Assembly: GCA_964429135.1 (NCBI GenBank)
Contig: CAYSAU010000009.1
Coordinates: 62,001 to 126,000 of the forward strand
DNA: 64,000 nucleotides
Origin: CAZSDU01 sp964429135
GTDB taxonomy: Bacteria; Bacteroidota; Bacteroidia; Bacteroidales; FEN-979
Reading direction: 5' to 3'
This document shows, piece after piece, positions 8,356 to 16,281 of this stretch. Below the pieces are notes generated by a model. It had not been told where the DNA came from. It ran no database searches and saw only the letters and a program-made list of their open reading frames with translations. The position numbers and the translations under genes are program-made. Each line of letters starts with the position of its first letter. Position 1 is the stretch's first letter.

Positions 8356-9619
8356 GCTCAAGCAGATTCTTCTGACCCTCATTTTCTTTCTTCTCTTTCA
8401 TTCTTCCAGGGCAGTATTTATCTTTATACCTATGGATGAAACGCAGAAAAATCACTTAAAAGCCTATGGGATTGCATACTGGGTGCTGCAACACGAGGTG
8501 ACGGTTGACTGGCTGTTAAATTACCGGGGAGGGAGTTTTATGTTTCCTTATTTAAAAATGTTAGAAGAGGAATGCAATATCCGGGGGGTTAGTTATCAGC
8601 TCATTGCCGATGCACAATCGGCAGCCATCCTGTTAGAAATATCCGACCCTCAGGTTAACATGGACAATATCAAACTCCATAAGGCTCCTAAAATTGCGGT
8701 ATATTCCCCAAAGAACAAACAACCCTGGGATGACGCGGTGACCCTGGTACTAACTTACGCGGAAATCCCTTACCAGGTGGTTTATGATGAAGAGATCCTC
8801 TCGGGAGTACTCCCGCTCTACGACTGGCTACATCTCCACCATGAAGATTTCACCGGGCAATATGGAAAATTCTGGACAGCATACCGAACCTATGCCTGGT
8901 ACCAGGAGGATGTCAGAATCAATGAAGAAAATGCTTTTAAACTCGGTTTCAGTAAAGTTTCAGAAATGAAGTTGGCAGTGGCAAAAAAGATTCGTGATTT
9001 TGTTGCCGGGGGGGGATTTATGTTTGCCATGTGTTCGGCTCCTGACAGTTACGATGTTGCCCTGGCAGCTGATGGACTTGACATTTGTGATGTGATGTTC
9101 GATAGGGACCCTCAGGACCCTGAGTCCCAGCAAAAACTTAATTACGCGAATTGTTTTGCATTTGAAAAATTCACCCTCATCACTAATCCTTACGCATACG
9201 AGATTTCATCCATAGACGTAACCGAAACCCGGCCAAGAAGCATCACCAAGGAAAACGACTTCTTCCTGCTATTCGATTTTTCGGCCAAATGGGATCCTGT
9301 TCCCACCATGCTCTGTCAGGATCATGAATCCCTGATCCGAGGTTTTATGGGACAAACCACTGCATTTAATAAGAAAAATATCAAACCTAATGTACTGATA
9401 CTGGGAGAAAACAAATCCTTTGGAGAAGCAAGATATATTCATGGAGATTATGGTAAGGGAACCTGGACCTTTCTTGGCGGGCATGACCCTGAGGATTACC
9501 AGCACCTTGTCGGAGATCCACCCACCGACCTTAACCTCTACCCCAATTCACCCGGGTACCGGCTCATTTTAAACAATGTACTGTTTCCGGCAGCGAAAAA
9601 AGAAAAACGGAAAACGTGA
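8324..9619 (+). CDS. secreted GATase1-like protein (often labelled asparagine synthetase B)
   Basis: A 431-residue protein with a signal peptide (hydrophobic 14-25, cut near SRA at 30). I recall close Bacteroidota homologues under the name asparagine synthetase B, but no N-terminal Cys nucleophile, Ntn-type glutaminase or PP-loop synthetase domain is visible, so that name is unsupported. What is visible: APKIAVYSPKNKQPWDDAV near 121, WLHLHHEDFTGQYGKF near 168, a nucleophile-elbow-like GGGFMFAMCSA with Cys237, and FLGGHDPED with His387 and Glu390. This order resembles class I glutamine-amidotransferase-like (ThuA/BPL-N type) folds. Two ATGs (8324, 8327) could start it; both overlap dnaB, suggesting co-transcription. 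Substrate unknown. Confidence 0.75.
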   Translation: MMTIHQRYPFKLKQILLTLIFFLLFHSSRAVFIFIPMDETQKNHLKAYGIAYWVLQHEVTVDWLLNYRGGSFMFPYLKMLEEECNIRGVSYQLIADAQSAAILLEISDPQVNMDNIKLHKAPKIAVYSPKNKQPWDDAVTLVLTYAEIPYQVVYDEEILSGVLPLYDWLHLHHEDFTGQYGKFWTAYRTYAWYQEDVRINEENAFKLGFSKVSEMKLAVAKKIRDFVAGGGFMFAMCSAPDSYDVALAADGLDICDVMFDRDPQDPESQQKLNYANCFAFEKFTLITNPYAYEISSIDVTETRPRSITKENDFFLLFDFSAKWDPVPTMLCQDHESLIRGFMGQTTAFNKKNIKPNVLILGENKSFGEARYIHGDYGKGTWTFLGGHDPEDYQHLVGDPPTDLNLYPNSPGYRLILNNVLFPAAKKEKRKT

Positions 9620-9621
9620 AT

Positions 9622-10449
9622 TCACTCTTTCAAATATTTTTCGCTGAACCAACGATGATATAGCCTGCCTTCAAAATCATAATCGATACGGTTATTGCAT
9701 TCTGATTTACCCATGAATTCAATACTTCCGGAAGTGATGTCACCTTCGGATAACACGACTCTGATCCTCCCATCGTGATACCAGGGGCAAAGGATGGAAT
9801 CTTTCAGCGGATCCATGATCAAAAATTGAAAAGGATATCCCATTGAGCTCACCCCCGAACCTGCTCCAAGCGTGGTGATCAATATTTTCCGGGGATTGTC
9901 ACGGCTATTAAAAGGTGTAAGCTGATAAACCATATTTCCCGACCAATGGATATTCCGGATACTGTCCTTGGTAACCAGAGCGCTATCTATCAGGCTGGTG
10001 AATTCTGTTAATCCATCCTGATTGACCCCATTATTCCTGATGGAAAAATTGCCCTGGACCCGATGATAATCTTCCAGGTAAGCCTTAAAAGAGAACAAGG
10101 CACAGGCACCGGTTATCAAAAACTCTGTATCCAATGAAGCGGTAAATGACCCGTAACGGACAACACTGTCCTGACCTGTATTACCGACAAAAAAAAAGAT
10201 CAGCGTTTTCGCATCAGGATCAAGGGTGACATAAGCTCCATCGATCATTGAGTGAAGATCTTTTATCAGTACAGAATCTAAACTGGCCTTGACCAGCATA
10301 GTAAAAGCATACTGAAAGGGGCGTTGGGAAAGAAGGTTGTCATTTACTGCATTGAGTATGGGGTGAAGGTCAAATTGCTTGTTTTTCCGGCATCCCTGAA
10401 CGGATATCAGAAGGCATAATCCAATAAGTGCCGGATAAAAACATTTCAT
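9622..10449 (-). CDS. predicted lipoprotein of unknown function
   Basis: A 275-residue protein with a lipoprotein-type N-terminus: short basic start, hydrophobic core and Cys20 in SVQGC. The mature part is beta-rich (segments such as YGSFTASLDTEFLITGACA and VVLSEGDITSGSIEFMGKS) and has no motif I recognise. It is the last gene of the DUF151-nupG-thyA-folA unit, five bases after folA, but nothing links it to nucleotide metabolism. Its stop lies two bases from the stop of the convergent gene. Confidence 0.75.
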   Translation of the reverse strand: MKCFYPALIGLCLLISVQGCRKNKQFDLHPILNAVNDNLLSQRPFQYAFTMLVKASLDSVLIKDLHSMIDGAYVTLDPDAKTLIFFFVGNTGQDSVVRYGSFTASLDTEFLITGACALFSFKAYLEDYHRVQGNFSIRNNGVNQDGLTEFTSLIDSALVTKDSIRNIHWSGNMVYQLTPFNSRDNPRKILITTLGAGSGVSSMGYPFQFLIMDPLKDSILCPWYHDGRIRVVLSEGDITSGSIEFMGKSECNNRIDYDFEGRLYHRWFSEKYLKE

Positions 10450-10454
10450 GGGAA

Positions 10455-10943
10455 TTATTTTAACCGGTCATAAATTAAAAAGGAATAGTCAAAATCAAGA
10501 TCTTTTTCAGGTGTACAAACCTCTTCATCAATCAATACCCATTGACTAAAGTCGATTTCAGGAAAAAAAACATCTCCTTCCAATCTTTTATGAATCAGGG
10601 TCAGGTAGAGGCGGTCTGTATAGGGCAGAAACTGCCGATAAACCGAAGCTCCGCCAATGATGAAATGTTCGTCTGAAGAATTACATTTTTGAAGCGCGTC
10701 CTGAATAGAGTATGCCATTTCACATCCTGGAATCTGCTCCCCAGCGACATCTGTAATCACGATATTTCTCCGGTCGGGGAGCGGACGTCTGGGAAGAGAT
10801 TCATAAGTTCTTTTTCCCATGATGACCGTATGTCCTTTGGTAATTGCCTTAAACCGTTTCAGGTCATCAGGGATATGACAAAGGAGGTCGTTATTTTTAC
10901 CGATAGCCATGTTTTCTGTAACGGCGACAATGATTGAAATCAT
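10455..10943 (-). CDS. folA: dihydrofolate reductase
   Basis: Reduces dihydrofolate to tetrahydrofolate with NADPH, regenerating the cofactor that thymidylate synthase oxidises. The 162-residue protein has the family start MISIIVAVTENMAIGKNND, the substrate Asp in PDDLKRFKAIT, the NADPH-binding HTVIMGKRTYESLP and FIIGGASVYRQFLP, and the C-terminal LDFDYSFLIYDRL. Length is typical of chromosomal type I enzymes. It lies nine bases after thyA, the classic thyA-folA pair. Confidence 0.96.
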   Translation of the reverse strand: MISIIVAVTENMAIGKNNDLLCHIPDDLKRFKAITKGHTVIMGKRTYESLPRRPLPDRRNIVITDVAGEQIPGCEMAYSIQDALQKCNSSDEHFIIGGASVYRQFLPYTDRLYLTLIHKRLEGDVFFPEIDFSQWVLIDEEVCTPEKDLDFDYSFLIYDRLK

Positions 10944-10952
10944 AAAATGAGA

Positions 10953-11747
10953 TTATATGGCTATATCCCCCTTGATATGAGGATGCGCCTGGTAATTCTG
11001 TAAGGTAAAATCATCAAACCTGAAATGAAAAAGATCCGTTATTAAAGGGTTCAGTTTCATTTCAGGCAAAGGAAACGGGTCACGTGTGAGCTGAAGTTGC
11101 ACCTGATCCAAATGATTCAGATAAATGTGGGCATCGCCGAGGGTATGGATAAAAACTCCGGGTTTAAGACCAGTCACCTGAGCCATCATGAGGGTAAGCA
11201 AGGCATAGGAAGCAATATTAAAGGGTACTCCGAGAAAAATATCACAGCTTCGCTGAACCATCATGCAGGACAGCTCTCCATTGGCCACATAGAATTGGAA
11301 CAACAAATGACAGGGAGGCAGAGCCATTTTATCCAGTTCGCCTACATTCCAGGCACTAACGATATGACGTCTTGAGTCCGGCTGATGTTTAATTGAGTTG
11401 ATCACCTGTGTAATCTGATCGACGGATGTACCGTCTGATTTTGGCCAGGATCTCCATTGGGATCCGTAGATCGGGCCAAGATTGCCTTCAGGGTCGGCCC
11501 ATTCATCCCAGATCGTGACTTTATGGTCATGAAGATAACGGGTATTTGTTGAGCCCTGAAGAAACCATAGCAATTCATGAATAATTGACCTCAGGTGTAA
11601 TTTTTTAGTGGTCACCAGGGGAAACCCATCCTTGAGGTTAAACCGCATCTGATAGCCAAAAGTGCTGATGGTACCCGTTCCCGTGCGATCGGATTTTTTG
11701 ATACCGTTTTTCAGAACGTGGTCAAGAAGATTGAGGTATTGCTGCAT
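10953..11747 (-). CDS. thyA: thymidylate synthase ThyA
   Basis: Converts dUMP to dTMP using methylene-tetrahydrofolate. The protein has 264 residues, the same length as the E. coli enzyme, and its catalytic cysteine falls at the same number, Cys146 (LPPCHLLFQFYV). The phosphate-binding Arg pair is in DSRRHIVSAWN, and the dUMP-binding region in LPPCHL and RSCDIFLGVPFNIASY. It is the flavin-independent form. It sits between a nucleoside permease and folA, so the operon combines nucleoside uptake with thymidylate synthesis. Confidence 0.97.
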   Translation of the reverse strand: MQQYLNLLDHVLKNGIKKSDRTGTGTISTFGYQMRFNLKDGFPLVTTKKLHLRSIIHELLWFLQGSTNTRYLHDHKVTIWDEWADPEGNLGPIYGSQWRSWPKSDGTSVDQITQVINSIKHQPDSRRHIVSAWNVGELDKMALPPCHLLFQFYVANGELSCMMVQRSCDIFLGVPFNIASYALLTLMMAQVTGLKPGVFIHTLGDAHIYLNHLDQVQLQLTRDPFPLPEMKLNPLITDLFHFRFDDFTLQNYQAHPHIKGDIAI

Positions 11748-11765
11748 GATGGTGGCGGGAAAAGG

Positions 11766-13019
11766 TTAGTGCATAGGTTTTGAAGAAAATTCCCCGGGAT
11801 TGTGTTTGTGTTTAAAAAACAGCGCAAACATCAGGGTGATGACCAGGGAATATATGGCGAAACTCATCCATATTCCACTCCAGTCACTATCTCCATTATG
11901 CCTAAAGAACCGATCAATCACGATACCGCTGAGCATACTTCCGAGAATAGCCCCGAAACCATTGGTCATCATCATAAACAAACCCTGTGAGCTGGCCTTT
12001 ATTTCCGGTTTGCTCTGGGATTCAACGAACAGAGAGCCGGAGATATTGAAAAAATCGAAAGCCATGCCATAAATGATGCAGGAAAGAATTATCATCCAGA
12101 GTCCTTCTGCAGGATTGCCAAAAGAGAACAGTCCAAATCGCAGCACCCAGGCAATCATGCTTAGAAGCATCACTTTCTTGATCCCGAAACGTTTCATGAA
12201 GAAGGGAATGGTCAGAATAAAAAGAGTTTCTGATATTTGGGAGATAGACATGATAATTTCCGGATATTTGACTGCTACAAGGTTTTTATAAATATCCAGT
12301 TTGGCGAAGTCATCAAGAAAATTAGCGCCATAGGCGTTGGTCAGTTGAAGTGAAGCCCCTAAGAACATGGCAAAGATGAAGAAAATAGCCATTTTTAAAT
12401 TTTTAAAAAGAGAAAAAGCATTGAGGCCAAGGGATTCGATCACTGAACTTTTATGACCCTTTCCGAGGGGAGGACATTTGGGCAAGGTCATAGCATAGAT
12501 ACCCAGGAAAAGAGAGGCTGCTGAGGCCACGTAAAATTGCCCGGCCAGGGCTCCCAATCCGGTCAAACTGACGGTCCAGAGCGCGACGATAAAACCAATG
12601 GTTCCCCAAACCCGTATCGGCGGGTAATCTTTGACGATATCCATATTTCTTCCCTTGAGGCTTGTATAGGCTACTGTAATAGAAAGAGAAATAGTGGGCA
12701 TATAGAAAACCATGTTCAGCAACATCACCCAAAACATGGTAACGGGATCATCAATAAAGGGAACCATGAAAAGGATGAAGGCAGCGATAATATGAAATAT
12801 CCCGTATAGTTTTTCAGCATTTATCCAACGGTCGGCAATAATACCGGCGATCGCAGGCATAATGAGAGATGAAATGCCCATGGTTGAAAATATAGCGCCG
12901 AATTCGGTATAAGACCATTGCATGGTATTGTCACAGTATTTGCCAATGGTCAGCAGCCAAGAGCCCCAGATAAAGAATTGGAGAAAGTTCATGATAACAA
13001 GCCGAAGTTTTAAGTCCAT
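11766..13019 (-). CDS. nucleoside permease, NupG/XapB family
   Basis: An inner-membrane MFS transporter of 417 residues with about 12 hydrophobic segments. The N-terminus (MDLKLRLVIMNFLQFFIWGSWL) and the phrase DIVKDYPPIRVWGTIGFI closely resemble E. coli NupG, which imports nucleosides with protons. Exact substrates in this organism are unknown, but the place directly before thyA and folA, with 18 bases to thyA, fits nucleoside uptake for pyrimidine salvage. The start follows the DUF151 gene by 11 bases. Confidence 0.88.
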   Translation of the reverse strand: MDLKLRLVIMNFLQFFIWGSWLLTIGKYCDNTMQWSYTEFGAIFSTMGISSLIMPAIAGIIADRWINAEKLYGIFHIIAAFILFMVPFIDDPVTMFWVMLLNMVFYMPTISLSITVAYTSLKGRNMDIVKDYPPIRVWGTIGFIVALWTVSLTGLGALAGQFYVASAASLFLGIYAMTLPKCPPLGKGHKSSVIESLGLNAFSLFKNLKMAIFFIFAMFLGASLQLTNAYGANFLDDFAKLDIYKNLVAVKYPEIIMSISQISETLFILTIPFFMKRFGIKKVMLLSMIAWVLRFGLFSFGNPAEGLWMIILSCIIYGMAFDFFNISGSLFVESQSKPEIKASSQGLFMMMTNGFGAILGSMLSGIVIDRFFRHNGDSDWSGIWMSFAIYSLVITLMFALFFKHKHNPGEFSSKPMH

Positions 13020-13030
13020 GTCTGCTTTTT

Positions 13031-13612
13031 TTATTTACGTTTATTGATTTCATCTCTTATCTGGGAAGCTTTCTCGTATTCCTCTTTTTCAATTGCCGAT
13101 TGAAGCATTTCTTTCAACTCGGGAATGGTAAAGGAGTCATATTCCGTTTGATTCGAAACCGAATTGTCAATACTGCCCGAAGCGTTTTTTTCTTCCTGAT
13201 CATCTTCGATCTGAATCCCAGCAGATACCATGATATTTTCATAGGTATAAATGGGGCAATGAAACCGCAAGGCAATGGCGATAGCATCGGAAGTACGCGA
13301 ATCAACTTCTGTTACTGTAACTCCGTCGGAACAAACCAGCATGGCATAAAAAATTCCTTCGACAAATTTATTGATCACGACTTCTTTGACCTCTATCTTA
13401 AATGATTCCGCAAAAGTTTTGAATAAATCATGAGTCAGTGGCCTGGGGGTCTTGATTTTTTCAATTTCAACAGCAATGGCCTGAGCCTCAAAACCGCCAA
13501 TGATGATTGGCAAGCGCCGGTTACCATCTTGTTCAGCAAGGATAAGGGCATAAGCCCCGTTTTGCGACTGACTGTATGACATACCGATGATTTCAAGCCG
13601 GATTTTCTCCAT
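13031..13612 (-). CDS. bifunctional nuclease (DUF151) domain protein with UVR motif
   Basis: A 193-residue protein. Residues about 3-120 are a DUF151 domain (IGGFEAQAIAVEIEK and DSRTSDAIAIALRFHCPIYT), a family with reported RNase and DNase activity in a plant member. After an acidic linker (about 130-150), residues 155-193 form a UVR helical hairpin (LKEMLQSAIEKEEYEKASQIRDE) like the one by which UvrB contacts UvrC. First gene of the operon with nupG, thyA and folA. Role in the cell unproven. Confidence 0.88.
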   Translation of the reverse strand: MEKIRLEIIGMSYSQSQNGAYALILAEQDGNRRLPIIIGGFEAQAIAVEIEKIKTPRPLTHDLFKTFAESFKIEVKEVVINKFVEGIFYAMLVCSDGVTVTEVDSRTSDAIAIALRFHCPIYTYENIMVSAGIQIEDDQEEKNASGSIDNSVSNQTEYDSFTIPELKEMLQSAIEKEEYEKASQIRDEINKRK

Positions 13613-13635
13613 CTTTGATCCAGAATTACTGCATA

Positions 13636-13643
13636 CAAACCTA
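13636..13643 (-). promoter_or_regulatory. -7 element of the DUF151-nupG-thyA-folA operon
   Basis: TAGGTTTG on the minus strand fits TAnnTTTG and ends 23 bases before the ATG at 13612. No TTG at the -33 distance is clear. Confidence 0.5.
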
Positions 13644-13686
13644 AATGATTTTTTAATACCAGCCTGATGACTGTGGAAAAAAACCC

Positions 13687-13716
13687 TTGGATTTTGAAAA
13701 ATACTTTTTACTTTTG
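13687..13716 (+). promoter_or_regulatory. hppA promoter
   Basis: TTG at 13687-13689, a 19-base spacer, and TACTTTTG at 13709-13716 form a full Bacteroidota promoter. Predicted transcription starts near 13721, leaving a leader of about 25 bases before the ATG at 13747. Confidence 0.75.
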
Positions 13717-13746
13717 TACAAAGTCAAAATAACTAAATACGTATAT

Positions 13747-16161
13747 ATGAAAAAAATCAATACCTTGATGATGGCTGTTCTCATGCCATTCTTAACTTTT
13801 GCGAGTGAAGCTGATCTGGCCATTCCAAATCTGACTTCCAGTCAAAACAACCTCTTGTTGTTTGGATTTCTGGTCTGTTTTCTTGGTCTTCTTTTCGGGC
13901 TTTATCAATTTCAGAAAGTGAGAAAACTGAGGGCACATCAATCCATGCTGGATGTTTCCAAAATTATTTTCGAAACCTGTAAGACCTATCTTATTCAGCA
14001 AGGGAAATTCCTGGTCATTCTTTTTCTCATCATTGGCTTATGCATTGCTTTTTATTTCGGTTTTTTACAGGCAATGCCTTTCGGAGGAGTCCTGTTAATT
14101 CTGGGCTGGACTGTAATCGGCATCTTAGGTTCCTATAGTGTTGCCTGGTTTGGGATTCGTATGAACACTTTTGCTAACAGCCGTATGGCCTTTGCTTCTC
14201 TGGAAAGGAAACCCATCAAATTGTTGAACATTCCGCTGGATGCAGGGATGAGTATAGGGGTAATGCTGATTTGTGTGGAACTGATCATGATGCTGATCAT
14301 TCTGCTATTTGTTCCCAGGGAATTTGCAGGTGCCAGTTTTATCGGCTTTGCCATTGGCGAATCGCTTGGTGCTTCTGCCTTGCGTATTGCCGGTGGAATT
14401 TTTACCAAAATTGCAGATATTGGTTCTGACCTGATGAAAGTCGTGTTTAAAATCAAAGAGGATGATCCCCGAAATCCAGGGGTTATTGCTGATTGTACTG
14501 GAGATAATGCAGGCGACAGCGTAGGCCCGACGGCCGACGGGTTTGAAACCTACGGGGTGACCGGAGTAGCCTTGATTGCATTTATTGTTCTCGCAGTCGG
14601 AACCGTTGAAAATCAAACACAACTCCTCACGTGGATATTCGTTATGCGCGTCCTGATGGTTATCACTTCCATCGTTGCTTTTTATCTCAACAAAGCTTTT
14701 TCAAAAGCCTTGTTCGGGAATAAAGACGACCTTGATTTTGAGCGTCCCCTGACCAACCTCGTATGGATCACTTCCATTCTGTCGATTATCGTAACTTTTA
14801 TTGCCAGCTATGTGATGATTGGCGACCTCGCCCATAACCTCTGGATCACCCTCTCGATCATCATCAGTTGCGGCACCTTAGGTGCAGCCCTGATTCCGGA
14901 ATTTACAAAAATCTTTACAAGTCCCAAATCCAGGCATGTCAATGAAGTGGTAACAGCTTCCCGGGAGGGTGGACCTTCACTGAACATTCTTTCTGGGCTT
15001 GTGGCCGGAAATTTCAGTGCTTTCTGGCAGGGAATGGTCTTTCTGGTACTTATGTTTTTAGCCTATATTACAAGCACCTATGGACTTCATGAATTCATGA
15101 TCTATCCTGCAATTTTTGCTTTCGGATTGGTAGCATTTGGATTCCTGGGTATGGGGCCGGTGACGATCGCGGTGGATAGTTATGGGCCGGTAACTGATAA
15201 TGCCCAATCGATTTATGAGCTTTCCCTGATTGAAGAGGATAAAGAAAAAGCCATTCAGGATATTGAAAAAGAATTCGGATTCAAACCGGATTTTGAAAAG
15301 GCCAAACATTACCTGGAAGCCAACGATGGGGCAGGAAACACATTTAAAGCCACGGCTAAACCCGTATTGATCGGAACAGCGGTAGTGGGAGCCACCACCA
15401 TGATTTTCTCCCTGATCCTGGTCATTAAGAAGCAATTTCACATTGAACCCGAAGCGATTCTCAATATCCTAAACCCTTATACCATTTTGGGATTCCTGAT
15501 GGGCGGCGCAGTGATCTACTGGTTCACCGGAGCTTCTACCCAGGCGGTAACCACGGGAGCATACCGGGCCGTGGAATACATCAAGAAAAATATCCGTCTG
15601 GATGAACATGCTGACCGAAAAGCTTCTGTGGAAAATTCCAAGGAAGTGGTAAAAATCTGTACTCAATATGCGCAAACCGGGATGTTCAACATATTCATTG
15701 CTATTTTCTCTTTTGCCATAGGCATTGCTTTCCTTTCCGGTTATCGAGATATTACTTCAGAGCTTCCGTCAGTAAGGTTTGCTGCTGCCTCTTTCTTTGT
15801 GGCTTACCTGATTTCCATTGCTTTCTTCGGGTTATTTCAGGCGCTTTTCATGGCCAATGCAGGAGGAGCATGGGACAATGCGAAGAAAGTGGTCGAGGTT
15901 GACCTGAAAGAAAAAGGCACGGCCTTACATGATGCTTCCATAGTGGGTGACACCGTGGGCGATCCATTCAAGGATACTTCTTCGGTTGCCCTGAACCCCA
16001 TCATCAAATTTACCACCCTTTTCGGTTTGCTAGCCATGGAAATTGCCATTGCAGAGAACTTCTTTTCCGTTGCGCCTTATGTAGGAATTGCTTTTTTCGC
16101 CATTGCTTTGTATTTTGTTTACCGTTCATTTTACAAGATGCGGATTACAAAGAAAGCCTGA
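13747..16161 (+). CDS. hppA: membrane-bound ion-pumping pyrophosphatase
   Basis: Splits pyrophosphate and pumps H+ and/or Na+ across the inner membrane. The 804-residue protein has a signal-like first helix and about 16 membrane spans. Pyrophosphate-site motifs are EDDPRNPG at 238-245, TGDNAGD at 251-257, and near the C-terminus GDTVGDPFKDTSS. The segment GNTFKATAK carries Lys where K+-dependent enzymes have Ala, but Ala where K+-independent ones have Thr, so cation dependence cannot be assigned from it. The protein is longer than the usual 680-730 residues, as in other Bacteroidota. I chose the ATG at 13747 because an upstream in-frame ATG (13687) lies inside the promoter. A terminator follows. 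Confidence 0.95.
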   Translation: MKKINTLMMAVLMPFLTFASEADLAIPNLTSSQNNLLLFGFLVCFLGLLFGLYQFQKVRKLRAHQSMLDVSKIIFETCKTYLIQQGKFLVILFLIIGLCIAFYFGFLQAMPFGGVLLILGWTVIGILGSYSVAWFGIRMNTFANSRMAFASLERKPIKLLNIPLDAGMSIGVMLICVELIMMLIILLFVPREFAGASFIGFAIGESLGASALRIAGGIFTKIADIGSDLMKVVFKIKEDDPRNPGVIADCTGDNAGDSVGPTADGFETYGVTGVALIAFIVLAVGTVENQTQLLTWIFVMRVLMVITSIVAFYLNKAFSKALFGNKDDLDFERPLTNLVWITSILSIIVTFIASYVMIGDLAHNLWITLSIIISCGTLGAALIPEFTKIFTSPKSRHVNEVVTASREGGPSLNILSGLVAGNFSAFWQGMVFLVLMFLAYITSTYGLHEFMIYPAIFAFGLVAFGFLGMGPVTIAVDSYGPVTDNAQSIYELSLIEEDKEKAIQDIEKEFGFKPDFEKAKHYLEANDGAGNTFKATAKPVLIGTAVVGATTMIFSLILVIKKQFHIEPEAILNILNPYTILGFLMGGAVIYWFTGASTQAVTTGAYRAVEYIKKNIRLDEHADRKASVENSKEVVKICTQYAQTGMFNIFIAIFSFAIGIAFLSGYRDITSELPSVRFAAASFFVAYLISIAFFGLFQALFMANAGGAWDNAKKVVEVDLKEKGTALHDASIVGDTVGDPFKDTSSVALNPIIKFTTLFGLLAMEIAIAENFFSVAPYVGIAFFAIALYFVYRSFYKMRITKKA

Positions 16162-16185
16162 TCAAGCTGATAGCCTGCTAACAGA

Positions 16186-16220
16186 AAAAAGAAGCCTTCA
16201 GAATCAGGAGGCTTCTTTTT
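16186..16220 (+). terminator. intrinsic terminator after hppA
   Basis: AAAAGAAGCCT and AGGCTTCTTTT form an inverted repeat around an 11-base loop (16198-16208), ending in a run of T, 25 bases after the hppA stop. The T run also supplies the -33 TTTG of the gcvP promoter. Confidence 0.85.
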
Positions 16221-16248
16221 GTTTTCTTCCGCAAACTTGGTACTTTTG
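16218..16248 (+). promoter_or_regulatory. gcvP promoter
   Basis: TTTG at 16218-16221, a 19-base spacer, and TACTTTTG at 16241-16248. Predicted start near 16253 gives a leader of about 29 bases, too short for a glycine riboswitch. Confidence 0.75.
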
Positions 16249-16281
16249 CGGCATTATAAACCTGATGAAAAACCATTAACC

